DNA of 64,000 bases from Mucilaginibacter jinjuensis (GTDB lineage: Bacteria; Bacteroidota; Bacteroidia; Sphingobacteriales; Sphingobacteriaceae), in assembly GCF_028596025.1 (NCBI RefSeq), contig NZ_CP117167.1, positions 1,302,001-1,366,000 of the forward strand, in the 5' to 3' direction. The position numbers were made by a program, and so were the translations under genes. Positions 15,294 through 24,170 of the stretch are shown here, one piece after another. The notes under the pieces are model-generated. The model saw nothing but the letters and a program-made list of their open reading frames with translations, had not been told where the DNA came from and did not search any database. Position 1 is the first letter of the stretch. Each line of letters begins with the position of its first letter.

Positions 15294-15756
15294 TATTCCT
15301 CCAAAAAAATAATTAAATAATATTACAGAATATTCTTTATTTTAAATAATATTCTGTATACTTGCAGTGAATATAATCCTCCGGCTTATTTACCGCTGTA
15401 ACAAACCGTCCGCTCTGTCTGTAGCATAGGCTCCCCGGGACGCGGACAGCACAAAATCAGTTATGAGTTTTGAATCGCGAGTTTTGAGTTAATACGCACT
15501 CATTCGCAATTCACTCATTCGCAACTAAAACATATCCTATAGCTCTGTTTTCAGATGAAAGCCTATAAATAGGCTAATGGAGGGGTATTTCTTAAAAATC
15601 CGTTCGGATTTTAAATCAATGATAGAATGAGTGAAGGAGAGAATGAGTGAATGGAAAGCACTATTCTATCATTCAAAATTCACTCATTCACTCATTCAAA
15701 ATTCTATCATTCAAAATTCACTCATTCTATCATTCACTCATTATTTAAAAACCCGC
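15294..15756. other. Noncoding region with operator and iteron-like repeats
   Basis: No gene. It holds a 10-bp inverted repeat (ACAGAATATT at 15325-15334, AATATTCTGT at 15348-15357) and a further GTCCG relative near 15408. From about 15490 to 15745 short units of the form ATTCACTCATTC and ATTCTATCATTC recur many times in direct order, ending 12 bases before the ATPase gene. Direct repeats before a RepA-type gene resemble iterons, but they could be a simple expanded repeat. Confidence 0.5.
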
Positions 15757-16794
15757 ATGAAAATTAATGCCGAAGAACTGCAACGCCAAAGCCTTGAGCT
15801 GTTAGCAGAACAACAACAACCCGAAAACAACGACGACGTATTACTGGTACGGCGTGTTAACCACTGGATGGAACAAGCCAGCCTTAGATCAATCCCCCTG
15901 ATGCTGTTTGGCAAATTTTGGCACCAGGGCGAAGTATGCATCCTGTATGCCGATAGCAACCTGGGCAAAAGTATTGTTGCCGTACAAATTGCCGATGCCA
16001 TTAGCCGGGGCACAGGCGTTTATCCCTTTGATGTAGAAGCACCCGCACAACCCGTTTTATATTGCGATTTTGAATTGACCGATAAGCAGTTTGAAGCCCG
16101 CTACTCGGTAAACTTTACCAACCACTACGAGTTTAGCCCCAACTTTTATCGTGCCGAGTTAAACCCCGAGCTGGAGATACCCGAGGGCTTTGCCGATTTT
16201 GATGAGTACCTTAACTATGCGCTTGAACGTGCTGTACTGCAAACCAACGCCAGGGTTTTAATTATTGATAACCTAACCTATCTGCGCAGCGAAACCGAGC
16301 AGGCTAAAGATGCTTTACCATTGATGAAACAGTTGAAAGCCCTTAAAAACAAGCACGACCTGAGCATATTGGTATTAGCTCACACCCCAAAGCGCGACTT
16401 AACCCAAGCCATTACCCGCAACGATTTACAAGGCAGCAAAATGCTGATGAACTTTTGCGATAGCGCATTTACCATAGGCGAAAGCAATGCCGATAGCAGC
16501 CTGCGTTACCTTAAACAAATTAAGCAACGCAACACCGAGCAGGTTTATGGCGAAAGCAACGTATGCCTTTGCCAGATAGATAAGCCTTTCAATTTTTTAC
16601 AATATGAGTTTGTAAGCTTTGGCGAAGAATGGCAACAACTATTACGCAAAAAAGGCGAAGCCGACGAAAGCCTGATTGCCGATGTGATGGCGCTTAAACA
16701 AAAAAACTACAGCCTGCGCGAAATTGGCAGGGCCCTGGGCATATCGCACCAAAAAGCTGATAGGATAATTAAAGCGCATACACAACAGTTATGA
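15757..16794 (+). CDS. RepA-like AAA ATPase (AAA_25) with C-terminal HTH
   Basis: A 345-residue RecA-fold ATPase from the ATG at 15757; sequence read further upstream is translated repeat. The Walker A motif is ADSNLGKS (about 68-75) and Walker B is VLIIDNL. A C-terminal helix-turn-helix (YSLREIGRALGISHQKADRI) ends the protein. Such proteins act as replicative helicases or initiators of plasmids and phage-like elements. The primase-like gene at 17097 follows on the same strand, giving an ATPase-primase pair. Confidence 0.8.
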   Translation: MKINAEELQRQSLELLAEQQQPENNDDVLLVRRVNHWMEQASLRSIPLMLFGKFWHQGEVCILYADSNLGKSIVAVQIADAISRGTGVYPFDVEAPAQPVLYCDFELTDKQFEARYSVNFTNHYEFSPNFYRAELNPELEIPEGFADFDEYLNYALERAVLQTNARVLIIDNLTYLRSETEQAKDALPLMKQLKALKNKHDLSILVLAHTPKRDLTQAITRNDLQGSKMLMNFCDSAFTIGESNADSSLRYLKQIKQRNTEQVYGESNVCLCQIDKPFNFLQYEFVSFGEEWQQLLRKKGEADESLIADVMALKQKNYSLREIGRALGISHQKADRIIKAHTQQL

Positions 16795-16884
16795 GTAGTG
16801 AATGAGTGATTGGTGAGTTGTGAATAAATGATAAAGGACTTTTCTACTCACTCATTCGTAACTCAAAACTCGCAACTATCTTTT

Positions 16885-16930
16885 CGTCCGTCGCTTTCCC
16901 CTCCCGTACAGCCCGTTACAAAGCGGACAG
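16885..16930 (+). repeat. GTCCG...CGGACAG repeat, copy B
   Basis: A 46-bp copy with the same CCCCTCCCGTACA and GTTACAAAGCGGACAG core as 15247-15293, located between the ATPase and primase-like genes. Confidence 0.65.
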
Positions 16931-16942
16931 CTTAGCGCTTTT

Positions 16943-17053
16943 ATTCCCCTCTCGAGAGGGGTTAGGGGTGTGTTCTTTCTGCAAGCGATAGCGCGTGCGC
17001 ATAAACACACCCCTGCCATCGCACAAGCAACCGCGCCCCCTCTCAAGAGGGGA
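16943..17053. repeat. ATTCCCCTC palindromic repeat, copy 1
   Basis: An element of about 110 bp with complementary ends (ATTCCCCTCTC...GAGGGG) and an inner GGGGTGTGT/ACACACCCC pair. Two closer copies lie at 51356-51453 and 51500-51597. It lies upstream of the primase-like gene and makes the reading frame look artificially long there. Confidence 0.65.
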
Positions 17054-17096
17054 GTTTGAGCTTCCCGACAACCGACAACCAACCATCAACAACAAA

Positions 17097-18122
17097 ATGA
17101 ACTATCACCTGCAACCCTACCGTGGCATGCAAACCCGCCACCATTGCCCGCAATGCAAGCATCATAGCAAAAGTTTTGTGCGCTACGTAAACATCGAAAC
17201 CGGTGCCGAACTGGCAACGCATGTAGGCCGGTGCAATCGCTTCGATAAATGTGGTTACCATTATAACCCACGCAAATATTACCTCGACAGCGGCTATAAA
17301 CCCTGGACAGCCGATGGCGTAACTTTTAACCGAAACTTCGATGCCATAAGCCACCCTAATGATAGGCAGCACCGCCAATGGCTTAGAGATAACCGACTCG
17401 AGTACACACCGCCCAGCCCCAAACCTGTAAAAACCATACAACAATATATAGATGGGCACGATGTGGACAGCAGCTACAACAATTACGATAACAATAATTT
17501 TGTGCAGTACCTCATTAAACGCTTCGGCTACGATAAAGCCAACGAGTTGGTGGGCAAATACCGCATAGGCACCAGTAACCACTGGCCCGGTGCAACTATA
17601 TTTTGGCAGATAGATACCGAAAATTATGCCCGCACAGGCAAAATAATGTTGTATGATAAAGAAACAGGCAAGCGGGTAAAAGCACCCTTTAACCATATTA
17701 CATGGGCACACAGCCTGTTAATGAAGCATAAAACAGATATAGATTTTCAGCTTAACCAATGTTTGTTTGGCGAACACCTGCTGGCAGATTTACCAGAACC
17801 AACACCACGCAAAAAAGGCACTCCGATAGCGTTGGTAGAAAGCGAGAAAACCGCCATTATAGCCAGCGCCACCATGCCCCAGTTTATATGGCTGGCCTGC
17901 GGAAGCCTTAACGGGCTAAACCCCATTAAATGCCGCATACTTAGAGGCAGGCAGATAATGCTTTTCCCAGATGTAAACGCCTATGCCCTGTGGCAAAAGC
18001 AAGCCCGCCTGATGCAGCAAATGCTACCGGGATCAACCATAACAGTATCGCCCGTGCTAGAAGAATTAGCCACAGACCAGGACCGCCAAAATGGTGTAGA
18101 CCTGGCAGATGTGCTTGGATGA
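17097..18122 (+). CDS. DUF6371-like primase/Toprim protein
   Basis: A 341-residue protein from the ATG at 17097, chosen because upstream codons are translated repeat. The N-terminus holds a zinc-ribbon-like set (CPQCKHH, then CNRFDKCGYHY), as in CHC2-type primases. The C-terminal half has Toprim-like features: ALVESEKTAIIAS with its catalytic Glu, then IMLFPDVNAY with the acidic pair position. DUF6371 proteins next to RepA-like ATPases are common in Bacteroidota elements. A primase role is inferred. It ends 16 bases before repeat copy C. Confidence 0.75.
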   Translation: MNYHLQPYRGMQTRHHCPQCKHHSKSFVRYVNIETGAELATHVGRCNRFDKCGYHYNPRKYYLDSGYKPWTADGVTFNRNFDAISHPNDRQHRQWLRDNRLEYTPPSPKPVKTIQQYIDGHDVDSSYNNYDNNNFVQYLIKRFGYDKANELVGKYRIGTSNHWPGATIFWQIDTENYARTGKIMLYDKETGKRVKAPFNHITWAHSLLMKHKTDIDFQLNQCLFGEHLLADLPEPTPRKKGTPIALVESEKTAIIASATMPQFIWLACGSLNGLNPIKCRILRGRQIMLFPDVNAYALWQKQARLMQQMLPGSTITVSPVLEELATDQDRQNGVDLADVLG

Positions 18123-18138
18123 TGGAGGTGTGTCGCAA

Positions 18139-18187
18139 AGCGTCCGGGTTGTAACAAAGTGTACGGGAGGGAAAGGGACGGACGGAT
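18139..18187 (-). repeat. GTCCG...CGGAC repeat, copy C (inverted)
   Basis: An inverted relative of copies A and B: on the minus strand it reads CCGTCCGTC, then CCCTCCCGTACA, GTTACAA and CCGGACG. Together with A it brackets the ATPase-primase module as inverted repeats. Confidence 0.55.
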
Positions 18188-18589
18188 TCCTTGAGTTGGC
18201 AGCCAGAGTGGGGGTTATCTGAAAACACCAATCCTCTCGTCATTTTATAACAGTAAAAATTATGTTAACAATAACGCGTTATATTATCAACAAATCTTGT
18301 TTTTTTAAATAAAACTTTTTTTGAATTTAAAGAAATAAGCAGAAAAATGAGATTGAATAATTACCTTCGCGCTGATAAACACCAACAAAACAGTTGTAAA
18401 TAATTGACAATGAGTAATTTAAGCCATTTTCGTTATCTATAAATTTTTTAAGAAAACAGTTGTTATTTAGAATAACAAATACATATATTTGTAGTGTTGT
18501 TAACGGATGTAGATGCTTTACAGTTAAAGCTTTTAGTCTTGGAGCAACATGACTTTAGTTAATCAAACAGATCAAAAAGTTTAATAAAT
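18188..18589. other. AT-rich intergenic region
   Basis: About 400 bases, strongly AT-rich, with no supported gene. It lies downstream of the primase module and past the end of the minus-strand ncRNA. I see no clear repeat or hairpin. Confidence 0.5.
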
Positions 18590-18745
18590 AAAAAAGACCC
18601 CTGGATTGCGACTCCAGAGGCCTTAAACAAAACTTTTAGATTTCTTCTTTAATCCCGGGGGATTCAAACCCCGCCGATGAACTCAGTGCCTCAATCGGTG
18701 TTCCGCGCTATCGGGACTTCTATTATTTTGTATCAGACAGAACTG
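18590..18745 (-). ncRNA. tRNA-like ncRNA with its own terminator
   Basis: On the minus strand a 7-bp acceptor-like stem (AGTCCCG at 18718-18712 with CGGGATT at 18657-18651, one G-U) encloses a CCGAT/ATCGG hairpin and a T-arm (GGGG-TTTGAAT-CCCC). It is about 68 nt, shorter than a tRNA, with no normal D-arm. A strong terminator follows (CCTCTGGA/TCCAGGGG, 18598-18620, then six U). A TATTTTTG box (18759-18752) matches the Bacteroidota promoter element. It lacks the shared boxes of the Ro60-linked array. It could be a decayed tRNA or a separate tRNA-like RNA. Confidence 0.55.
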
Positions 18746-18916
18746 ATTTAACAAAAATATAGAAAAATTGAGCTAAATTTTGTTTTTATTTTCATTTTTA
18801 TTTCAAGTACTTGATTATCAGTACAATAATCTTTGATTATACACATTAAATGCCTTAGCTTGCGCAATTATGCAGCGCAGGCCAGTGCAATGAGGTGCTT
18901 GTGCCTTTGAGGTAAG

Positions 18917-18990
18917 GGTGTCTTACTGAGCTCCGTCGAAGTATGGTGCAGAAGGCCGACGCTTATGCTTCGAGTACCTCAGCATGACAA
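18917..18990. repeat. Interspersed repeat (CTCAGCATGACAA type)
   Basis: An imperfect palindrome built from TACTGAGCTCCGTCGAAGTA and its complement-like arm ending GTACCTCAGCATGACAA. Relatives lie at 57427-57505 and 59296-59425, always between genes. Confidence 0.6.
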
Positions 18991-19023
18991 CGCTTCTTCT
19001 GTTGACCTTATGCCTAACCCAAC

Positions 19024-19821
19024 TTACCTCCTCTTCCCCCTCAACATATACTCTTTCCCTATAAATAAACCACATATAAGAATGGTTCCAACAATAGAGC
19101 CCCAATTAATCTCGGTGATGGGTGTGAAGTAGGCACATAATATTATGGCACTAATAACGGCAATGAGGATACTGATATTTAAGTGTCTTTTTAGCCGTTG
19201 TTTGCGGATTGCTTTTTTGAAGGCTTGTTGCTTAGCTTGCATCAAGCTTTCACGTTTAACCCGCCATTCTTCTGCCATTGCAGCAATTCTTATTTCCTGC
19301 TCGGCTTCTATCTTATTTAAAACTGTTATTACCAAGTCATTAATTACAGGCCAGTTAGTATAATTGTTAAACGTAAATGGGGCATAAGCAGATAAAAACC
19401 TGATCACATCTTCTTGTAATTCTCTAAAATCAACAAACCCGTAGTCGTCAAACGAGTAGATAAAACTCAGTTCAAAATCTGTAAGCGTATTGCGCCATTC
19501 TATGTTCCAAAGTATTCTGATTGCATCATCAATAGTAAAGGCGTTGTTTTCATCAACCAGTTTTTTATATAATAGCCCCATCAATACTCTCGTACAGATA
19601 AGGCTATCATTTCCCTTAACATACGCACCAATTACCTCAATTAAATGGTTTGTGGTAGAGCATAACGATAGCTCGATAAAAAAGTAATCCGGCTCATCTG
19701 TATTCAGTATGATCTCATCAGCCCATGATGTTACATCGCTTTTAGACACCAAATCAAGTATCAGCCCCCTGCGAAATACTTCGAGCAGTAACAGAAAGTC
19801 GGTTGGTTTAGGCGCTTGCAT
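19024..19821 (-). CDS. Hypothetical protein with two C-terminal membrane helices
   Basis: I do not recognise this 265-residue protein. Residues about 1-165 look soluble and helical, 166-210 form a charged coiled coil (EAEQEIRIAAMAEEWRVKRE), and two membrane helices close the protein (about 216-233 and 242-258) before a basic tail. It lies 33 bases after rtcB1 on the same strand and could be co-transcribed with it, but no RNA-related motif is visible. Confidence 0.65.
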   Translation of the reverse strand: MQAPKPTDFLLLLEVFRRGLILDLVSKSDVTSWADEIILNTDEPDYFFIELSLCSTTNHLIEVIGAYVKGNDSLICTRVLMGLLYKKLVDENNAFTIDDAIRILWNIEWRNTLTDFELSFIYSFDDYGFVDFRELQEDVIRFLSAYAPFTFNNYTNWPVINDLVITVLNKIEAEQEIRIAAMAEEWRVKRESLMQAKQQAFKKAIRKQRLKRHLNISILIAVISAIILCAYFTPITEINWGSIVGTILICGLFIGKEYMLRGKRR

Positions 19822-19854
19822 ATTGTTGTTAAGGTAATCGTTAATTTATAATTC

Positions 19855-21357
19855 TCAATCCTCCGGCTTCTCCCTCGCATCAGCCATACGTACTATCCTC
19901 GGTTCAAACTTAGCCAGTACTTCTACCAGGTCATTTTGCGCAGCCATTACGGTGTGGATGTCTTTGTAAGCCATTGGGGCTTCGTCCATGTCGCTACCCA
20001 TCAGGGTGATGCGTTTTTCTACCAAATTGGCGGCAATGGCAGCTTTATCCAGTCTTTTAAAAGCGGCACTACGGCTCATAGCCCTACCCGCACCGTGACT
20101 GGCGGAATTAATGCTTGCCGCATCACCTTTCCCGCGGACTAAAAAGCCGGGCGTACTCATACTGCCGGGGATAATACCCAGCACGCCTTCACCGGCAGGT
20201 GTTGCGCCTTTACGGTGCACCATTACTTCGGTACCATCAGCCAGCTGCTCTTTCCAGGCAAAGTTGTGGTGGTTCTCTATCATGCTAATGGGTTTAACAC
20301 CCAAAGCATGGGCAATTTTGTTATGGATCTCGTGGTGGTTGGCGCTGGCATATTCGCCGGCAAGGTTCATGGCAATCCAGTACTCCTGGCCCTCGTCTTT
20401 ATCCAGATCTAACCAGGCCAAATGTTTGGCTTCGGCAGGCAGTTTGGTTTTGGTCATGGCAATACGGCTGTAGTAGTCGGCTACGGCACCACCAAAACCA
20501 CGCGAACCCGAGTGCGAAAGTAAAGCCAGGTATTTACCGGCAGGGATACCGGTTAAAGCACCTTCGGCAATATCCAGTTCGCCCCATTCTACAAAGTGGT
20601 TGCCGGTACCGCTGGTACCCAGCTGCGCATAAGCCTTATCCTTTAACGAGCGGATCAACTTAGTTTCGCCCCAGCTTTTGCTGTCGAACAAAGAACTATC
20701 AAAGTACGATTTGGTAGTACACCCCATCCCGAAGTAAGTGTTATCCACCAATATATTCTTCAGCTTATCGGTTTCGGTATCAATAGCTTCGGCGGGTAAA
20801 TCAAAAATGCTTAAACACATACGGCAGGCAATATCCACACCCACAGCAAAGGGGATAATGGTATTGGCGGTAGTAGCCAGCACCCCGCCAATAGGCAGGC
20901 CGTAACCCTGGTGCGCATCGGGCATTAAAGCGCCGGCAACAGCAATGGGTAACTGTACTGCGGTACGCATCTGTGCCAAAGCACCCACCTCAATATGCTC
21001 CAACCCCCATACCGGGAATTCGGCTATCTCTTCTTTCAGCTTAAAATTGCTGCGTTGCTGCTTTACAAATTTGCCTTCTTTACGCAGGGCAATAACATCT
21101 TCAGCCAGGTTTTTAAACTTACCGCCTTTTTTTAAGGCGTATGGGATGGGGTCGTCAATCAAGGCTTCCAGATTAGCCAGTATCTCGGGCTTAGCCATTA
21201 CGTTGTGTTTCAGCAATCCATTAGCTACGCGGCTAAAGTTTACCAGTATATCTACGTCGTTAATACCGAGCGCTTTTAACTCGTTGTTACCTATCTTTTC
21301 TTTTTGCGCCCCTGCGCTTTCAAGAGCGGATGTTTCGGTGCTATTTTGCTTTCTCAT
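19855..21357 (-). CDS. rtcB: RtcB RNA ligase, paralogue 1
   Basis: A 500-residue RtcB from the ATG at 21357 (an upstream frame start exists at 21381). RtcB joins 2',3'-cyclic phosphate or 3'-phosphate ends to 5'-OH ends using GTP and Mn2+. Diagnostic stretches are MPDAHQGYGLPIGGV, GVDIACRM with the metal Asp and Cys, GTSGTGNHFVEWG, SHSGSRGFG and NSASHGAGRAMSRS with the guanylylated His. Its promoter carries the same TGCGCA operator as Ro60, and a WYL-KptA gene is divergent from it. No archease or RtcA is present in the window. Confidence 0.93.
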   Translation of the reverse strand: MRKQNSTETSALESAGAQKEKIGNNELKALGINDVDILVNFSRVANGLLKHNVMAKPEILANLEALIDDPIPYALKKGGKFKNLAEDVIALRKEGKFVKQQRSNFKLKEEIAEFPVWGLEHIEVGALAQMRTAVQLPIAVAGALMPDAHQGYGLPIGGVLATTANTIIPFAVGVDIACRMCLSIFDLPAEAIDTETDKLKNILVDNTYFGMGCTTKSYFDSSLFDSKSWGETKLIRSLKDKAYAQLGTSGTGNHFVEWGELDIAEGALTGIPAGKYLALLSHSGSRGFGGAVADYYSRIAMTKTKLPAEAKHLAWLDLDKDEGQEYWIAMNLAGEYASANHHEIHNKIAHALGVKPISMIENHHNFAWKEQLADGTEVMVHRKGATPAGEGVLGIIPGSMSTPGFLVRGKGDAASINSASHGAGRAMSRSAAFKRLDKAAIAANLVEKRITLMGSDMDEAPMAYKDIHTVMAAQNDLVEVLAKFEPRIVRMADAREKPED

Positions 21358-21460
21358 ATACCTGAGCTTGTAATTTAACAATTTTAATTCTCCGGGCTAA
21401 AACCCCTCTCCCCAAATTGAGAGAGGGGGGCGTTTGTAAACAGGTTTAGCCTTTCTACAG

Positions 21461-21499
21461 TACAAAGAGAAACATCAAGTGCGCAGCGTATTTGCGCAG
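21461..21499 (-). promoter_or_regulatory. rtcB1 promoter with shared TGCGCA operator
   Basis: TGCGCAG at 21480-21486 and 21493-21499, separated by CGTATT, match the Ro60 element base for base except one spacer position. TACAAAG (21461-21467) sits at the same 19-base distance. It lies in the divergent region between rtcB1 and the WYL-KptA gene. Confidence 0.75.
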
Positions 21500-21600
21500 C
21501 AAAAAATAATTTTATAAATTTCGGATGTCGGAGGGTGGATTTCGGATTTGTGTTTCTGAAATAAATCAAAAATCCGAAATCCGACATCCGAAATCACACT

Positions 21601-23205
21601 ATGCCTGTTAACCGCAACGCCCTGATCCGCTACCGCACCATTGACCAATGCCTGCAAAACCGCTTTAAGAAATGGACACTGGATGACCTGATAGATGCCT
21701 GCAGCGATGCCATTTACGAGTACCAGGGAATTGATTCAGGTGTAAGCCGCCGTACCGTACAGGCTGATATGGAAATGATGCGCAGCAACAAGCTGGGCTA
21801 CGAAGCGCCGATTGTGGTGGTTGATAAAAAATATTATACCTACAGCGATAAAAATTACAGCATTACCAATAGCCCGCTAAACCAGCAGGATATGCAGGTG
21901 CTGAGCGAAGTATCGGGCTTGTTAAAGCAGTTTAAAGGCTTTAACCATTTCACCGATCTGAATGAGATGGTGAGTAAACTGGAAGATAAGATCTACTCGC
22001 AAAAAACACAAAGCACCCCGGTAATTGATTTCGAAAAGAACGATAATCTGAAAGGCTTGGAGTGGATAGAAGTGATCCGCAAAGCTATTGTGGCTAAGAA
22101 AACGATATGTATTACCTATCAATCTTTTAAAGCCAGGGAAGCCAACACCTTTTGTTTTAGCGGGTATCTGTTGAAAGAATATCGCAACCGCTGGTTTGTT
22201 TTGGGGATGCAGCACAAGCGCAACGCCCATATCATGAACCTGGCTTTAGACAGGATACAAGCCGTGGCAGAGCATGAAGAACCTTACCGCGAGAACCGGA
22301 CATTAGACCTGGCAACGTATTATAATGATTGTATAGGGGTAACCAAATCTCCCGGTCAGCGCGATTGCGAGGTGATATTTTGGATAGATGCTGCCAATGC
22401 GCCTTATGTGGTTACCAAGCCTTTGCACCACACGCAAAAACTGCTAAGCGAAGATGAAAACGGGAAGATATTTAGTATCAGGGTAATCTTAAACTTTGAA
22501 CTGGAACGCGAGTTACTGGGTTTTGGCGCCAAAATGAGAGTATTGGGGCCAAGGGTACTGGTAAAGCAGATAAAAGCGCAGTTGGCTAAAACCATAGAGA
22601 ATTATGGCAAAAATAATATCATGACACCTGCAAATACCCTAACTTCAAACCACATTATGAAAGAAAAAGATACAACGGATATCAGCAAATTTTTAAGCCT
22701 GGTACTAAGGCACCAGCCCCAGGTAATTGGTATTGAACTGGATGAACAGGGCTGGGTAAGTGTTGATGAGCTGTTAAAGCAAGCCAACGCACATGGTTAT
22801 ACTTTAGATTGGGACCTGTTGAATGATGTGGTTGAAACCAACAGTAAAAAACGTTTTGCTTTTGACGACAGCAGGCAGAAGATCCGTGCCAGCCAGGGGC
22901 ATTCGGTTGAGGTTGATTTAGGTTACCAGGCGCAAATACCACCCGAAATACTTTATCACGGGACCGGGGAAAAATCGGTTGCTGCCATTCAGGAAAGCGG
23001 CCTTGAAAAACGAAGCCGCCAGCATGTACATTTAAGCAAAAATATAGAAACCGCTGTACAGGTTGGCAGCAGGCACGGTAAACCGGTAGTTTTTAACGTG
23101 CTTGCAGGCGAAATGCATAAAAATGGATATGTGTTTTATCTGTCAGAAAATAAGGTTTGGTTAACCGATCATGTACCTGCTGAATTTTTAAGATTAGACG
23201 AATAA
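21601..23205 (+). CDS. kptA: WYL-domain regulator fused to KptA/Tpt1 RNA 2'-phosphotransferase
   Basis: A 534-residue two-part protein. Residues 1-340 are a WYL regulator: an N-terminal DNA-binding region with SRRTVQADMEMM, a WYL domain (about 150-230, ITYQSF, FSGYLLKEYRNRWFVLG) and a WCX-like tail (GAKMRVLGP). After a 12-residue linker, residues 353-534 are a full-length KptA/Tpt1, with LSLVLRHQPQ, the ASQGHSVEVD block, LYHGTG and RQHVHLS. KptA uses NAD+ to remove an internal 2'-phosphate from spliced RNA. A methionine sits exactly at the KptA start (22657), so separate KptA could also be made. Divergent from rtcB1, it is the best candidate to bind the shared operator. Confidence 0.88.
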   Translation: MPVNRNALIRYRTIDQCLQNRFKKWTLDDLIDACSDAIYEYQGIDSGVSRRTVQADMEMMRSNKLGYEAPIVVVDKKYYTYSDKNYSITNSPLNQQDMQVLSEVSGLLKQFKGFNHFTDLNEMVSKLEDKIYSQKTQSTPVIDFEKNDNLKGLEWIEVIRKAIVAKKTICITYQSFKAREANTFCFSGYLLKEYRNRWFVLGMQHKRNAHIMNLALDRIQAVAEHEEPYRENRTLDLATYYNDCIGVTKSPGQRDCEVIFWIDAANAPYVVTKPLHHTQKLLSEDENGKIFSIRVILNFELERELLGFGAKMRVLGPRVLVKQIKAQLAKTIENYGKNNIMTPANTLTSNHIMKEKDTTDISKFLSLVLRHQPQVIGIELDEQGWVSVDELLKQANAHGYTLDWDLLNDVVETNSKKRFAFDDSRQKIRASQGHSVEVDLGYQAQIPPEILYHGTGEKSVAAIQESGLEKRSRQHVHLSKNIETAVQVGSRHGKPVVFNVLAGEMHKNGYVFYLSENKVWLTDHVPAEFLRLDE

Positions 23206-24159
23206 ATGCCGGGAATGAAAATCGACTTAAATACCTGTAAGGCCATTCTGTTTGGTGTAGCTGTTGGCGATGCTTTGGGTGTACCAGTGGAGTTTAAGAG
23301 CAGACAAGAAATAAGCAGGCAGCCGGTGACGGATATGATTGGTTACGGTACCTACAATAAGCCACCCGGAACATTTTCTGATGATAGCTCCTTAACGTTT
23401 TGCCTTGCCGAATCAATTGCTTCGGGCTTTAGCCTGGAGGGGACTGCCCGTAATTTTGTTAACTGGCGATACGGTAATTACTGGACTGCAGATAACGAAG
23501 TATTTGATGTAGGTATGACCACACAGCATGCCATTGACACATTAGTTAAAGGTACAAGACCGGATTTAGCAGGAGATTTTGATGCCCATAGTAATGGTAA
23601 TGGCTCATTAATGCGGATATTGCCATTGCTCGTATACATCAGCGATAAACCCATAGCCGAACGTTACCAGCTGGTTAAAACTGTTTCGTCTATTACTCAC
23701 GGGCACGTTCGTTCTGCTATCGCCTGCTTTTATTACCTCGAATTTGCTTTGGCGATTCTAAACGGGGGCGAAAAGTTCAGCATCTACAACAACCTGCAAA
23801 AGGAAGTAGCCGACTACCTGGTATCAATTGAAATGAGCCAGTATGAAAGAGATATATTTGAGCGCTTATTAGTTGATAGGGTAGACCTGATTCCGGAAGC
23901 TAAGATCCAAAGCAGCGGTTATGTATTGCACACCCTCGAGGCCAGTATCTGGTGTTTGCTCAATACAGATAATTACAGGGATGCCGTTTTAAAAGCGGTT
24001 AATTTAGGCAGCGATACAGATACCACTGCAGCAGTAACAGGCGGCCTTGCCGCGCTCCTGTACGGTTATGAAAATATCCCCGAAGACTGGCGAACCCAAC
24101 TGGCCCGGAAAAATGATATTGAAGACCTGGCAGAGCGGATGTTTAGCAGCCTTAAATAA
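23206..24159 (+). CDS. ADP-ribosylglycohydrolase family protein
   Basis: A 317-residue ARH/DraG-type hydrolase that would remove ADP-ribose from protein or nucleic acid. Key motifs are GVAVGDALGVPVEF near the N-terminus, FSDDSSLTFCLAESI (metal-binding Asp pair), SNGNGSLMRILPL and GSDTDTTAAVTGGLA (second metal Asp set). The ATG directly follows the stop codon of the WYL-KptA gene, so they are one operon. KptA enzymes can ADP-ribosylate RNA 5' ends, so a reversal role is plausible; substrate is not shown. Confidence 0.88.
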   Translation: MPGMKIDLNTCKAILFGVAVGDALGVPVEFKSRQEISRQPVTDMIGYGTYNKPPGTFSDDSSLTFCLAESIASGFSLEGTARNFVNWRYGNYWTADNEVFDVGMTTQHAIDTLVKGTRPDLAGDFDAHSNGNGSLMRILPLLVYISDKPIAERYQLVKTVSSITHGHVRSAIACFYYLEFALAILNGGEKFSIYNNLQKEVADYLVSIEMSQYERDIFERLLVDRVDLIPEAKIQSSGYVLHTLEASIWCLLNTDNYRDAVLKAVNLGSDTDTTAAVTGGLAALLYGYENIPEDWRTQLARKNDIEDLAERMFSSLK

Positions 24160-24170
24160 ATAAAGCGAAA

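Noticed and set aside
15490..15745. Possible CRISPR array
   Set aside because: The repeats are short (about 12 bases), directly adjacent and variable, with no unique spacers and no cas genes.
18861..18880. A degenerate TGCGCA-N7-GCGCAG copy with 13-bp spacing
   Set aside because: No CTTTGTA box at the matching distance and the half-sites differ, so it is not counted as a third operator.
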